Below are positions 56,598 to 64,000 of a stretch of 64,000 nucleotides of DNA, one piece after another. The notes beneath the pieces were generated by a model that saw nothing but the letters and a program-made list of their open reading frames with translations, did not search any database and was not told the origin of the DNA. Where the stretch lies: positions 19,211 to 83,210 of the forward strand of contig CASDSU010000035.1 in the NCBI GenBank assembly GCA_949283575.1. The letters are read 5' to 3'. The translations under genes and the position numbers were made by a program. Within the stretch, counting starts at the first letter, position 1. The number at the start of each line of letters is the position of its first letter. The DNA is from an uncultured Eubacteriales bacterium (GTDB lineage Bacteria; Bacillota; Clostridia; TANB77; UBA1234).

Positions 56598-57728
56598 ATG
56601 GCTGAAACAAAACGCGATTACTACGAAGTACTTGGTGTTAATAAAACAGCAACTGATGATGAAATAAAAAAAGCTTTTAGAAAGCTTGCTAAAAAATATC
56701 ATCCTGATGCTAATCCTGATAACAGAGAAGAGGCTGAAAGAAAATTTAAAGAAGCGAATGAAGCATATGAGGTTCTATCAGACGCTAATAAGAGACGTAA
56801 TTATGATGCATTTGGTCATAATGCTGGTGCAAATGGATATAGTAATGATTTTAGTGGATTCAGTGGATTTGGTGGATTTAATTCATATTCTACTGGATTC
56901 GAGGGAGATATAGATTTAAATGATATTTTCTCAGCATTTTTTGGTGGCTCAAGACGCGCTACTAGAAATGGTCCTGTAAAAGGAAGAGATATTAAAACTA
57001 GAGTTGAAGTCACATTTGAAGAAGCAGCGTTTGGAGCGGTAAAAGAAGTGACAATAAATAGAGATGAGCAATGTACAACTTGTAGTGGTTCAGGTTGTAA
57101 GCCTGGTACTTCAAAAGTAACTTGTGATGTTTGTGGAGGCTCTGGTCAGGTTAGAGAAGGTTCTATGTTTATGCAAAGAATAAGAACTTGTGAACATTGT
57201 GGAGGAACGGGTGAAAAAGTTCAAGATCCATGTAATGATTGCAAGGGAAGGGGTACTATTAGAAAACAAAGAAAGATTAAAGTATCAATTCCTGCTGGTA
57301 TAGATAATGGACAGATTATTTCTCTTAGTGGAGAAGGTGAACCAGGATTAAGAGGTGGAGCAAAAGGAAATCTATATATAACAGTTTCTGTAAAAAAACA
57401 TCCAGTATTTGTTAGAAAGGGAGACAGTATTTTCTGTGACGTTCATGTGTCTTTTGCACAAGCTGCATTAGGAGCAATCATAAATGTACCAACGCTTTCT
57501 GAACCTGAAAAATATGATTTAGCTGAGGGTACTCAAACAGGTTCGATTTTTACATTGAAAGGAAAAGGTATTAAAAATGTAAATGGAAAAGGCGTCGGTG
57601 ATTTATATTTCACAGTAATTGTAGATGTTCCAAAGAAATTAAATAATACACAAAGAGAGTTATTAAAACAATTTGCTGATGCAAGTGGTGAAAATTTTGA
57701 AACTGGAAAGAGAAGGAAATTCTTTTAA
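56598..57728 (+). CDS. dnaJ: Chaperone protein DnaJ
   Basis: A 376-residue type I Hsp40 that delivers substrates to DnaK and stimulates its ATPase. J domain with HPD ([10 protein letters not shown], about 33), a Gly/Phe-rich linker ([13 protein letters not shown]), four zinc-binding CxxCxGxG repeats ([32 protein letters not shown]) and the C-terminal substrate domains. AAAGGAG precedes the ATG. In the common clostridial order prmA follows; here rsmE follows directly. Confidence 0.97.
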   Translation: MAETKRDYYEVLGVNKTATDDEIKKAFRKLAKKYHPDANPDNREEAERKFKEANEAYEVLSDANKRRNYDAFGHNAGANGYSNDFSGFSGFGGFNSYSTGFEGDIDLNDIFSAFFGGSRRATRNGPVKGRDIKTRVEVTFEEAAFGAVKEVTINRDEQCTTCSGSGCKPGTSKVTCDVCGGSGQVREGSMFMQRIRTCEHCGGTGEKVQDPCNDCKGRGTIRKQRKIKVSIPAGIDNGQIISLSGEGEPGLRGGAKGNLYITVSVKKHPVFVRKGDSIFCDVHVSFAQAALGAIINVPTLSEPEKYDLAEGTQTGSIFTLKGKGIKNVNGKGVGDLYFTVIVDVPKKLNNTQRELLKQFADASGENFETGKRRKFF

Positions 57729-57740
57729 AGTTAAGTTGGG

Positions 57741-58490
57741 GTGATTGAAATTTCAACGTTTTATATAAAAAGTGAACAAATAGATGGCGAAAACATCTCA
57801 ATAATTGGAAATGATGTTAAACATATAAAAAATGTTCTTAGATATAAAGTTAATGATGAACTAGAAGTTTGTGATGAGAATGAAGTTCGTTATAAAACAA
57901 GAATTACAAGGTTTTTAGAAGAAGAAATTTTGCTGGAAATAGTTGAGGTTAGTGAAAAAAATACTGAGATGTCTGTAGTTGTAGATTTATATCAAGGGCT
58001 TCCAAAATCTGACAAAATGGATATGATAGTTCAGAAAAATACAGAACTTGGCATTAATAGAATAATTCCAGTGTTAACAGATAGAGTTATTGTTAAGATC
58101 GAAAATAGTAATGAAAAAAAGAAGCTAGATAGATGGAACAAGATTGCGTCAGAAGCTGCCAAACAGTCTGGAAGACAGAAAATACCTATTGTTGAAAATA
58201 TCGAGAATTTGGAAAATATTGTTGAAAATCTTTCAAAATATGATATAGTTATAGTGCCATTCGAGTGTGAAAAGGATAAATCATTAAAAATGGCATTAAA
58301 AAATAAAGAAAAGAAACATCAAAGTATAGCTATTATTATTGGACCAGAAGGCGGTTTTTCAGATAAAGATATTACTATGTTAGAGAATCTTTCTAACGTG
58401 GTTAAAGTTTCATTAGGACAAAGAATTCTACGTACAGAAACTGCAGGAATTGCAACATTAGCGATGATACTATATGAATATGAATTATAA
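57741..58490 (+). CDS. rsmE: 16S rRNA (uracil(1498)-N3)-methyltransferase
   Basis: A 249-residue SPOUT methyltransferase acting on 16S rRNA. The N-terminal PUA-like part has NDVKHIKNVLRYKVNDEL; the catalytic knot shows QKNTELGINRIIPVLTDRV, IASEAAKQSGRQKIP, IIGPEGGFSDKDI and LGQRILRTETAGIATLA, all diagnostic. The frame opens with GTG at 57741, but the ribosome-like GGGGTG overlaps it, so the exact start is uncertain by a few codons. Co-transcribed with dnaJ (12-base gap). Confidence 0.92.
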   Translation: MIEISTFYIKSEQIDGENISIIGNDVKHIKNVLRYKVNDELEVCDENEVRYKTRITRFLEEEILLEIVEVSEKNTEMSVVVDLYQGLPKSDKMDMIVQKNTELGINRIIPVLTDRVIVKIENSNEKKKLDRWNKIASEAAKQSGRQKIPIVENIENLENIVENLSKYDIVIVPFECEKDKSLKMALKNKEKKHQSIAIIIGPEGGFSDKDITMLENLSNVVKVSLGQRILRTETAGIATLAMILYEYEL

Positions 58491-58528
58491 ATAGCAATGT
58501 TTTATGTAAGGAAAGGTAAGGAAATTAT

Positions 58529-59245
58529 ATGAATTACAGAGAAAAAACAAAATTGGTTGACGGATTATGTGGTACTTTTTTAATGGCACTTTTGGTAGAG
58601 GTTTTTTATGCATTATCAGATTATGCATATACGATTTATCATTATAGTATTTCATCAGTTACAACTACCATTTATGTGCTTTCAGGTATAGCGCTTGCAA
58701 TAGCTGTAGCAGTGTTGATTGTTGCATACAGAAAAGATAATATGACAATGGCTACGTATGGAATTGAACTTTTGATTTTGGCAATTACTGCGGCAATAAT
58801 TCCAGGAACTTATATCAGTTTACCATTTCCATTTAACAAGTTGAATTTGGTTTTTCCATTGGTTTTTGGTGTTTATTATGTTGGAAAAATTATGATGCTT
58901 CTTTCTAATAACAAAAAGCGTTCTAACATTGCTTTTATGAGTATTATTGAGTTAATTTATATATTGCTTTTATCATATGGATTATTTAATTTAACACAGC
59001 CACTATTTTTTGTTGGTTCAGTTGGTGCAATAATTACATTTATAGTGTCAATGAAACAAAAGAAGAAATCACTCTTAGTTCATGGAATAGAAGTTATGCT
59101 TGTTGCTTTCTCAATGCTTTTAATTAAATCAAGCCAATCAATTGTGTTTTTGAGCGTTTTTGTGGGTATATATTATTTAGGAAAAGTAGCGTATAGATTT
59201 TTAAATCCAGAAAAAACAAATAAAAAAGCAAAAAGGAGAAAATAA
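58529..59245 (+). CDS. Polytopic membrane protein of unknown function
   Basis: A 238-residue protein with about seven hydrophobic helices and a basic tail (NPEKTNKKAKRRK). No recognised family or catalytic motif. GGAAAGGTAAGG lies before the ATG. Its TAA overlaps the ATG of yicC, so translation of the two is coupled and they share the rsmE transcript. Native codon use, no lesion. Confidence 0.75.
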   Translation: MNYREKTKLVDGLCGTFLMALLVEVFYALSDYAYTIYHYSISSVTTTIYVLSGIALAIAVAVLIVAYRKDNMTMATYGIELLILAITAAIIPGTYISLPFPFNKLNLVFPLVFGVYYVGKIMMLLSNNKKRSNIAFMSIIELIYILLLSYGLFNLTQPLFFVGSVGAIITFIVSMKQKKKSLLVHGIEVMLVAFSMLLIKSSQSIVFLSVFVGIYYLGKVAYRFLNPEKTNKKAKRRK

Positions 59246-60120
59246 TGATTAAAAGTATGACCGGGTATGGTCAGGGAAAATACACAAACGAGGGTAGAGA
59301 TTATACTGTAGAAATAAAAGCTATAAATCACAGATATAATGATATTACGGTAAAATTACCCAGATATTTAAATTTCCTTGAAGATACAATAAGAAAATAT
59401 ATTTCTAATACATTAAATAGAGGGAAAATTGATGTATACATTTCACTAAAAAACATGAGTGAAAAAGGTAGAGAAATAAAGGTAGATAGATTACTTGCGG
59501 GAATGTATGTGAAAGAGCTTAGAGAAGTTGCTAAAGAGTATGAACTAGATGATGATATTACAGCTACTTCTGTTTTAAGATTTCCAGATGTGTTTGCTGT
59601 TGAAAATGAAAGTTTAGAAGATTTATATTGGAACGAATTGAAAAATGCGTTGGATGATGCGCTTGCAAATATAAATAAAGCAAGAAGCTTAGAAGGTGAA
59701 AGGCTTGCTAATGATATTAGAAGCAGATTAGATAAGATATCAGAAATAATTCCAATTGTAGAGGACGCTTCTAAGAAGTTATTAGACGAATATAAAACAA
59801 AATTAGAAAATAGAATAAACGAACTTAATGCAAATGAAATAATAGATGAAAGTAGACTTGGTGTTGAAATTGTTTTGTTTGCTGATAAATCAAGTATATG
59901 TGAAGAAATAACAAGACTTAAGAGTCATATAGAAAGTTTTAAAGATATGCTTAATGTAGAAGGTTCAATCGGTAAGAAGATAGACTTTTTGATTCAAGAA
60001 ATGAATCGTGAAACAAACACAATAGGTTCGAAAGCTAATTCTTTGGGAATAACAAAGTATGTTATTGAAATGAAAAATGAGTTAGAAAACATCAGAGAAC
60101 AAATTCAAAATATTGAATAG
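59245..60120 (+). CDS. yicC: YicC-family endoribonuclease
   Basis: A 291-residue protein starting [11 protein letters not shown], with [17 protein letters not shown], the [11 protein letters not shown] segment and the C-terminal DUF1732 end ([44 protein letters not shown]). YicC proteins are hexameric endoribonucleases; the E. coli member acts on the small RNA RyhB. It commonly precedes remA-gmk-rpoZ; here remA and rpoZ follow but gmk is not present. Confidence 0.93.
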   Translation: MIKSMTGYGQGKYTNEGRDYTVEIKAINHRYNDITVKLPRYLNFLEDTIRKYISNTLNRGKIDVYISLKNMSEKGREIKVDRLLAGMYVKELREVAKEYELDDDITATSVLRFPDVFAVENESLEDLYWNELKNALDDALANINKARSLEGERLANDIRSRLDKISEIIPIVEDASKKLLDEYKTKLENRINELNANEIIDESRLGVEIVLFADKSSICEEITRLKSHIESFKDMLNVEGSIGKKIDFLIQEMNRETNTIGSKANSLGITKYVIEMKNELENIREQIQNIE

Positions 60121-60178
60121 AAATAAGTTAATAGTTGATATAGAATATAATAAATTATTAATTTACGGAGATGATAGT

Positions 60179-60430
60179 ATGAAATTTATTAATATTGGTT
60201 TTGGAAACATTGTTTCGAGTAGTAGATTAATAGCGGCTGTTAGTCCTGAGTCTGCTCCAATTAAAAGAATAATACAAGATGCGAGAGATAACGGGAAACT
60301 TGTTGATGCTACATATGGTAGAAAAACTAGAGCTGTCATTATAATGGATAGTGAACATGTTATTTTATCGTCTGTACAACCCGAAACGGTTGCAGTAAGA
60401 CTAGAAGAAGATGCAGAAGACGAAAATTAA
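60179..60430 (+). CDS. remA: Extracellular matrix regulator RemA (DUF370)
   Basis: An 83-residue DNA-binding regulator beginning [24 protein letters not shown], the invariant family start. In B. subtilis RemA binds DNA as a ring-like oligomer and activates biofilm and osmoprotection genes. The ATG at 60179 follows GGAGATGATAGT and is preferred to earlier in-frame codons in the end of yicC, which would add non-homologous residues. It lies directly before rpoZ. Confidence 0.93.
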   Translation: MKFINIGFGNIVSSSRLIAAVSPESAPIKRIIQDARDNGKLVDATYGRKTRAVIIMDSEHVILSSVQPETVAVRLEEDAEDEN

Positions 60431-60462
60431 AAGTTATTATATTTATTTTAGGAGGTAAATCA

Positions 60463-60654
60463 ATGATAATTAAACCATCATTTAGTGAATTGCTAAGAAA
60501 AGGAAATGGTAAATATTCACTTGTAATAGGAACTGCAAAAAGAGCAAGACAAATCGCTGAAGGTAGTCCAAAACTTACTAATGCGAAGATGGAGTCTGAT
60601 GTTACGACAGCTGCAATCGAAATTGCAGAGGATAAAATTGTAATTGAAAAATAG
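60463..60654 (+). CDS. rpoZ: RNA polymerase omega subunit
   Basis: A 63-residue protein with KPSFSELLRKGNGKYSLVIGTAKRARQIAEG, the conserved omega core that assists folding of the beta-prime subunit. AGGAGG lies 7 bases before the ATG. Slightly short for the family but complete. The usual partner gmk, which normally sits between remA and rpoZ, is missing here; as an essential gene it must be elsewhere. Confidence 0.92.
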   Translation: MIIKPSFSELLRKGNGKYSLVIGTAKRARQIAEGSPKLTNAKMESDVTTAAIEIAEDKIVIEK

Positions 60655-60665
60655 TTTAGAAAAGT

Positions 60666-60736
60666 TAGAGCATAGAAGTCTCTACATTGAAGTGAACATG
60701 AAGTAACTTCGTGGGAATTTCTATGCTCTAATTTTA
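60666..60736 (+). terminator. Large hairpin between rpoZ and secA
   Basis: TTAGAGCATAGAA (60666-60678) and TTCTATGCTCTAA (60720-60732) are perfect complements, with further pairing inside (GAAGT/ACTTC) and a short T-rich tail. It probably ends the hrcA-rpoZ transcript; it may alternatively be a palindromic repeat. Confidence 0.6.
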
Positions 60737-60801
60737 ATATAACAATGAGATAAGATATACTAAAAACAGGTATAGTTTGTTACGAAAGGAAGAAATATAA
60801 A

Positions 60802-63531
60802 ATGGGAATATTAGATAAATTATTTCCTTCATATAGTGAAAGAGAAATAAAAAAAATTAAACGTTATGTTGATGAGATAAATGCTTTAGAACCAGAAATG
60901 GAGTGTTTGTCAGATAAAAAACTAAGAGAAAAGACAAAGGAATTTAAAGATAGATTAAAAGAAGGAGAAACTCTGGATGATATCTTAGTTGAGGCATATG
61001 CTACTGTTCGTGAGGCTTCAAAAAGAGTTTTTGGAAAGAGACCTTTTGATGTTCAGCTTATGGGTGCTATAATTCTTCATCAGGGAAGAATTTCTGAAAT
61101 GAAAACAGGTGAAGGAAAAACTTTGACTGCGTCAATTGCGTTATACTTAAATGCTTTAGAAGGAAAAGGTGCACATTTAGTTACTGTTAATGATTATCTT
61201 GCAAAATCGCAAGGTGAAGAAATGGGTAAACTTTATAATTTCCTTGGATTATCGGTTGGAATAATAGTAAATGGATTAGATCCTGCTGAAAGACGCGCTG
61301 CATATGCTGCAGATATTACTTATGGAACAAATAATGAATATGGTTTTGATTATTTGAGAGATAATATGGCAATCTATAAGGAAAATATGGTTCAAAGAGA
61401 TTTGAATTATGCAATTGTCGATGAGATAGATAGTATTTTGATTGATGAAGCTCGTACGCCTCTTATTATTTCTGGTCCATCAGATAAAGCTAATGACTTA
61501 TATAAACATGCGGATGACTTTGTTAAAAAATTGAGTTTTAAAGTTGTTACGAAGGATGATACAAAGCAAGAAGAATCTGATGAAGATAAAGAATATGATG
61601 CAATCGTAGATTTAAAATCTCGTAGAGCTACACTTACTTCAACAGGTATAAAAAAAGCTGAAAAACATTTTAGTATTGATAATTTGTCTGATCCTGAAAA
61701 TATGACTTTATCACATCATATTAATAAAGCTCTTGATGCTAATGGTATTATGAAGAGAGATGTTGATTATATAGTTAAAGATGGAGAAGTTTTAATTGTT
61801 GATGAACATACTGGAAGAATAATGTATGGAAGAAGATATAGTGATGGTTTACATCAGGCTATTGAAGCTAAAGAGAACGTTAAGATTGAAAATGAAAATA
61901 AAACTCTTGCTACAATAACTTTCCAAAATTATTTTAGATTATATTCAAAACTTTCTGGAATGACTGGTACTGCGTTAACGGAAGAAACAGAATTTAGAGA
62001 AATTTATGGACTTGATGTTGTTGAAATTCCAACTAACAGACCAATGGTTAGAGTTGATCATAATGATGTTGTTTATAAAACAGAAAGAGCTAAATTAAGA
62101 CATGTTATTGAAGATATAAAAGAAAGTCATGAAAAAGGACAACCAGTTCTTGTTGGTACGACTACTGTAGAACGTTCTGAATATTTAAGTGAACTTCTAA
62201 AACGTGAAGGAATCAAACATGAAGTCTTAAATGCTAAGTATCACGAAAAAGAAGCTGAAATAGTTGCACAAGCTGGTAAATATGGTGCTGTTACAATCGC
62301 TACTAATATGGCTGGTAGAGGTACTGATATTATGCTTGGTGGTAATACAGAAGCTTTGGCGAAACATGAACTTAAAAAACGTGGATATCCTGAAGCTGAT
62401 ATATTAGAAGCTGTAAGTTTAAATGATACAGAAGTTCCAGAAATATTAGATTTAAGAAAAGAATATAAAGAAATTTATGACAAGTTAGATGTTAAAGTTC
62501 AAGAAGATAGAGAAAAGGTTATAGCTGCAGGTGGTTTAAAAATAATTGGTACTGAACGTCATGAGTCAAGAAGAATAGATAATCAGCTTCGTGGACGTAG
62601 TGGTCGTCAGGGAGATGTTGGTGAATCAAGATTTTATATTTCTCTTGAAGATAAGTTGATGAAATTATTCGGTGGCGAGAGGATTCAAATGGTTGCAGAT
62701 ATGATTAAAATGGACGAGGATATGCCGCTTGAAATGAAAATGCTAACAAGTACTATTGCAAATGCTCAAAAGAATGTTGAATCAATGCATTATAGTGCTA
62801 GAAAAAATACATTACAATATGATGATATAATGAATGATCAAAGAAAGATTATTTATAAAGATAGAAGAAAAGTACTAGACGGCAAAGACATGAAAGAAGA
62901 AATAACAAAGATGATTACAGACACAATAGAAAATATTGTTGATTCATATTTTGGTATAGATACAGTTACAGAAAATGAAGAAGAGTTTATCAACTATATT
63001 AGAAATACTTTAGGTATAGACTATGAATTAGATACTTCTAAAAAACCAGAACAGATTAAGGATGAGCTAACAGAGCAAGCTTTGGAAATATATGAAGCTA
63101 AAGAAGCTGAAATTGGTGAAAAACAACTTAGAGAAATTGAAAGAATAATAATTCTTAGAACGGTTGATTCAAAATGGATAGATCATTTAGACGCCATGGA
63201 ACAATTAAAAGAAGGTGTTAGATTAAGAGGTTATGCACAAAAAGATCCAGTTGTAGAATTTAGAATGGAAAGCTATGATGTGTTTAATGAAATGACAGCT
63301 GGAATTGCTGAAAATGTTGTTAGAGCTGTAATGCATATTCAGAAACGTAATGAGAATATGGAAAGAGTAAATTTAATTAAGCAGATGATTACAAACATGA
63401 ATGCAGCTACTAATGCGGGTGCTGAAAAATCTAAGCCAAAGGTGAATTCTTCAAAAGAGAAAGTTGGAAGAAATGATCCTTGTCCATGTGGAAGTGGAAA
63501 AAAATACAAAAAGTGCTGTGGACAAAGTTAG
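60802..63531 (+). CDS. secA: Protein translocase ATPase SecA
   Basis: A 909-residue motor of the Sec export pathway. The N-terminal nucleotide-binding motifs are MKTGEGKTLTASIALYLNAL (Walker A), VDEIDSILIDEARTPLIISG (Walker B), then ATNMAGRGTDIMLGGN, TERHESRRIDNQLRGRSGRQGD, the helical scaffold and the C-terminal zinc-binding SEC-C motif GRNDPCPCGSGKKYKKCCGQ that contacts SecB or ribosomes. The length agrees with clostridial SecA. GGAAGAA precedes the ATG. The downstream partner prfB, frequent in Firmicutes, is not seen; secG is encoded at 1.4 kb. Confidence 0.97.
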   Translation: MGILDKLFPSYSEREIKKIKRYVDEINALEPEMECLSDKKLREKTKEFKDRLKEGETLDDILVEAYATVREASKRVFGKRPFDVQLMGAIILHQGRISEMKTGEGKTLTASIALYLNALEGKGAHLVTVNDYLAKSQGEEMGKLYNFLGLSVGIIVNGLDPAERRAAYAADITYGTNNEYGFDYLRDNMAIYKENMVQRDLNYAIVDEIDSILIDEARTPLIISGPSDKANDLYKHADDFVKKLSFKVVTKDDTKQEESDEDKEYDAIVDLKSRRATLTSTGIKKAEKHFSIDNLSDPENMTLSHHINKALDANGIMKRDVDYIVKDGEVLIVDEHTGRIMYGRRYSDGLHQAIEAKENVKIENENKTLATITFQNYFRLYSKLSGMTGTALTEETEFREIYGLDVVEIPTNRPMVRVDHNDVVYKTERAKLRHVIEDIKESHEKGQPVLVGTTTVERSEYLSELLKREGIKHEVLNAKYHEKEAEIVAQAGKYGAVTIATNMAGRGTDIMLGGNTEALAKHELKKRGYPEADILEAVSLNDTEVPEILDLRKEYKEIYDKLDVKVQEDREKVIAAGGLKIIGTERHESRRIDNQLRGRSGRQGDVGESRFYISLEDKLMKLFGGERIQMVADMIKMDEDMPLEMKMLTSTIANAQKNVESMHYSARKNTLQYDDIMNDQRKIIYKDRRKVLDGKDMKEEITKMITDTIENIVDSYFGIDTVTENEEEFINYIRNTLGIDYELDTSKKPEQIKDELTEQALEIYEAKEAEIGEKQLREIERIIILRTVDSKWIDHLDAMEQLKEGVRLRGYAQKDPVVEFRMESYDVFNEMTAGIAENVVRAVMHIQKRNENMERVNLIKQMITNMNAATNAGAEKSKPKVNSSKEKVGRNDPCPCGSGKKYKKCCGQS

Positions 63532-64000
63532 TAATTGCAAGGGTTACAGGGATTTGAAATAAATAAAAAAACACTAAAAATAGTTAAAATGTTGCCATTT
63601 TGTTGCTAAATGAAAAAAAGTCCCTTAAAACCATTGAAAATACTATATTTATTATGGCTACAAGTCTGGCTACAAAGTAAACATAAAAGTTATACGTAGA
63701 GTCAACATATAATTTGTTGGCTCTTTTTATTTACCAAATAAATAATTTTAGGAGGTAATAAAAATGATTAGTGTAACAAAATCTGGATTTGAAACAAGAA
63801 AAAAAGTGATACTGAAATCAGTCAGTCAAATGAGCTAGAAAAAATTTAATGGAGTTTGTTGGAAAACTTGCTTTAAAATAAACATCAAAGAATATAAAAA
63901 TGAAAAAAGATTATATTGAAGATATTAATGGAAAAAAATATTAAATAGAAGTAAAAAAGTTTATGGTTTTGGTAATATATTTATGCATGAAAATAACATA
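63532..64000. other. Sparse region downstream of secA
   Basis: About 470 bases without an intact gene. Just after secA there is an AT-rich stretch with two TGGCTACAA units (around 63655-63676). A small frame from ATG at 63764 (good AGGAGG site) reads MISVTKSGFETRKK and then stops after 24 residues; it resembles the beginning of an aldose 1-epimerase, and the following sequence has frame breaks, so it may be a decayed gene running off the right edge. Confidence 0.35.
63698..63731 (+). terminator. Intrinsic terminator
   Basis: AGAGTCAACA (63698-63707) and TGTTGGCTCT (63715-63724) form a 10-bp stem with one G-T pair followed by a T-rich tail; likely the secA terminator. Confidence 0.8.

Noticed and set aside
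63650..63680. Repeated TGGCTACAA units after secA as an integration scar
   Set aside because: Only two short copies, no element or integrase in view; could be chance, so only mentioned under the sparse region.

Overview
This window is AT-rich (roughly 30% G+C by eye), uses AGA almost exclusively for arginine and TTA/TTG for leucine, and has strong AGGAGG-type ribosome binding sites and Gram-positive gene sets. The ger spore germination genes, CIRCE/HrcA control, RemA, YlbF, the gapA-pgk-tpiA-gpmI glycolytic operon and an oxygen-sensitive pyruvate formate-lyase with its activase together point to an anaerobic, ancestrally spore-forming Bacillota of the class Clostridia, probably an uncultured gut lineage. 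Genus cannot be assigned from the sequence alone.

Layout: 1-5.8 kb holds trmL, secG and a leftward gerA-gerB-gerC operon whose gerA is frameshifted. 5.8-13.5 kb carries ylbF, an SAH/MTA deaminase, a decayed DUF2207 gene, recJ, the stringent-response gene relA, a metallo-beta-lactamase-fold hydrolase and tRNA-Leu(CAA). 13.6-19.5 kb has two small foreign-looking gene cassettes, then the glycolytic operon. 19.7-25.9 kb has an MTA/SAH nucleosidase, an LRR-like/transglutaminase-like group, nadD, a zinc phospholipase-like gene and a cysteine-synthase-like gene. 26-29 kb is scrambled: cassettes, a 5'-truncated CarS-type lipid gene and a PEP-synthase/phosphatidylserine-decarboxylase fusion. 29-33 kb is a MacAB-type export operon. 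33-38 kb is mostly broken membrane and surface genes. 38-41 kb is an ABC system with a histidine-rich permease loop. 41-44 kb is pflB-pflA. 44-50.6 kb holds remnants of an O-acetylation locus, uvrB and an antiporter gene split by a complete IS1595-family element. 52.8-63.5 kb is a long co-directional block: hrcA-grpE-dnaK-dnaJ-rsmE-(membrane protein)-yicC-remA-rpoZ-secA.

Two things stand out. First, at least seven short segments (near 13.7, 14.2, 26.0, 26.4, 35.2-36.0, 45.3-46.1 and 52.4 kb) contain small unrecognised genes with visibly higher G+C, CGN arginine and CTC/CTG leucine codons. Most are compact single-gene units with their own consensus promoter and often a terminator. Two abut truncated native genes (carS, MBOAT). 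They are either a family of dispersed foreign cassettes or assembly joins; long reads across the junctions would decide. Second, a ~121-bp imperfect palindrome occurs in two operons (pgk/tpiA and grpE/dnaK) with terminal arms that differ between copies yet remain complementary, as expected for a conserved hairpin element. Several broken genes (DUF2207, M48, MBOAT, antiporter, PEP-synthase/psd) also show internal deletions besides frameshifts, suggesting active gene loss in the accessory parts while core operons are intact.
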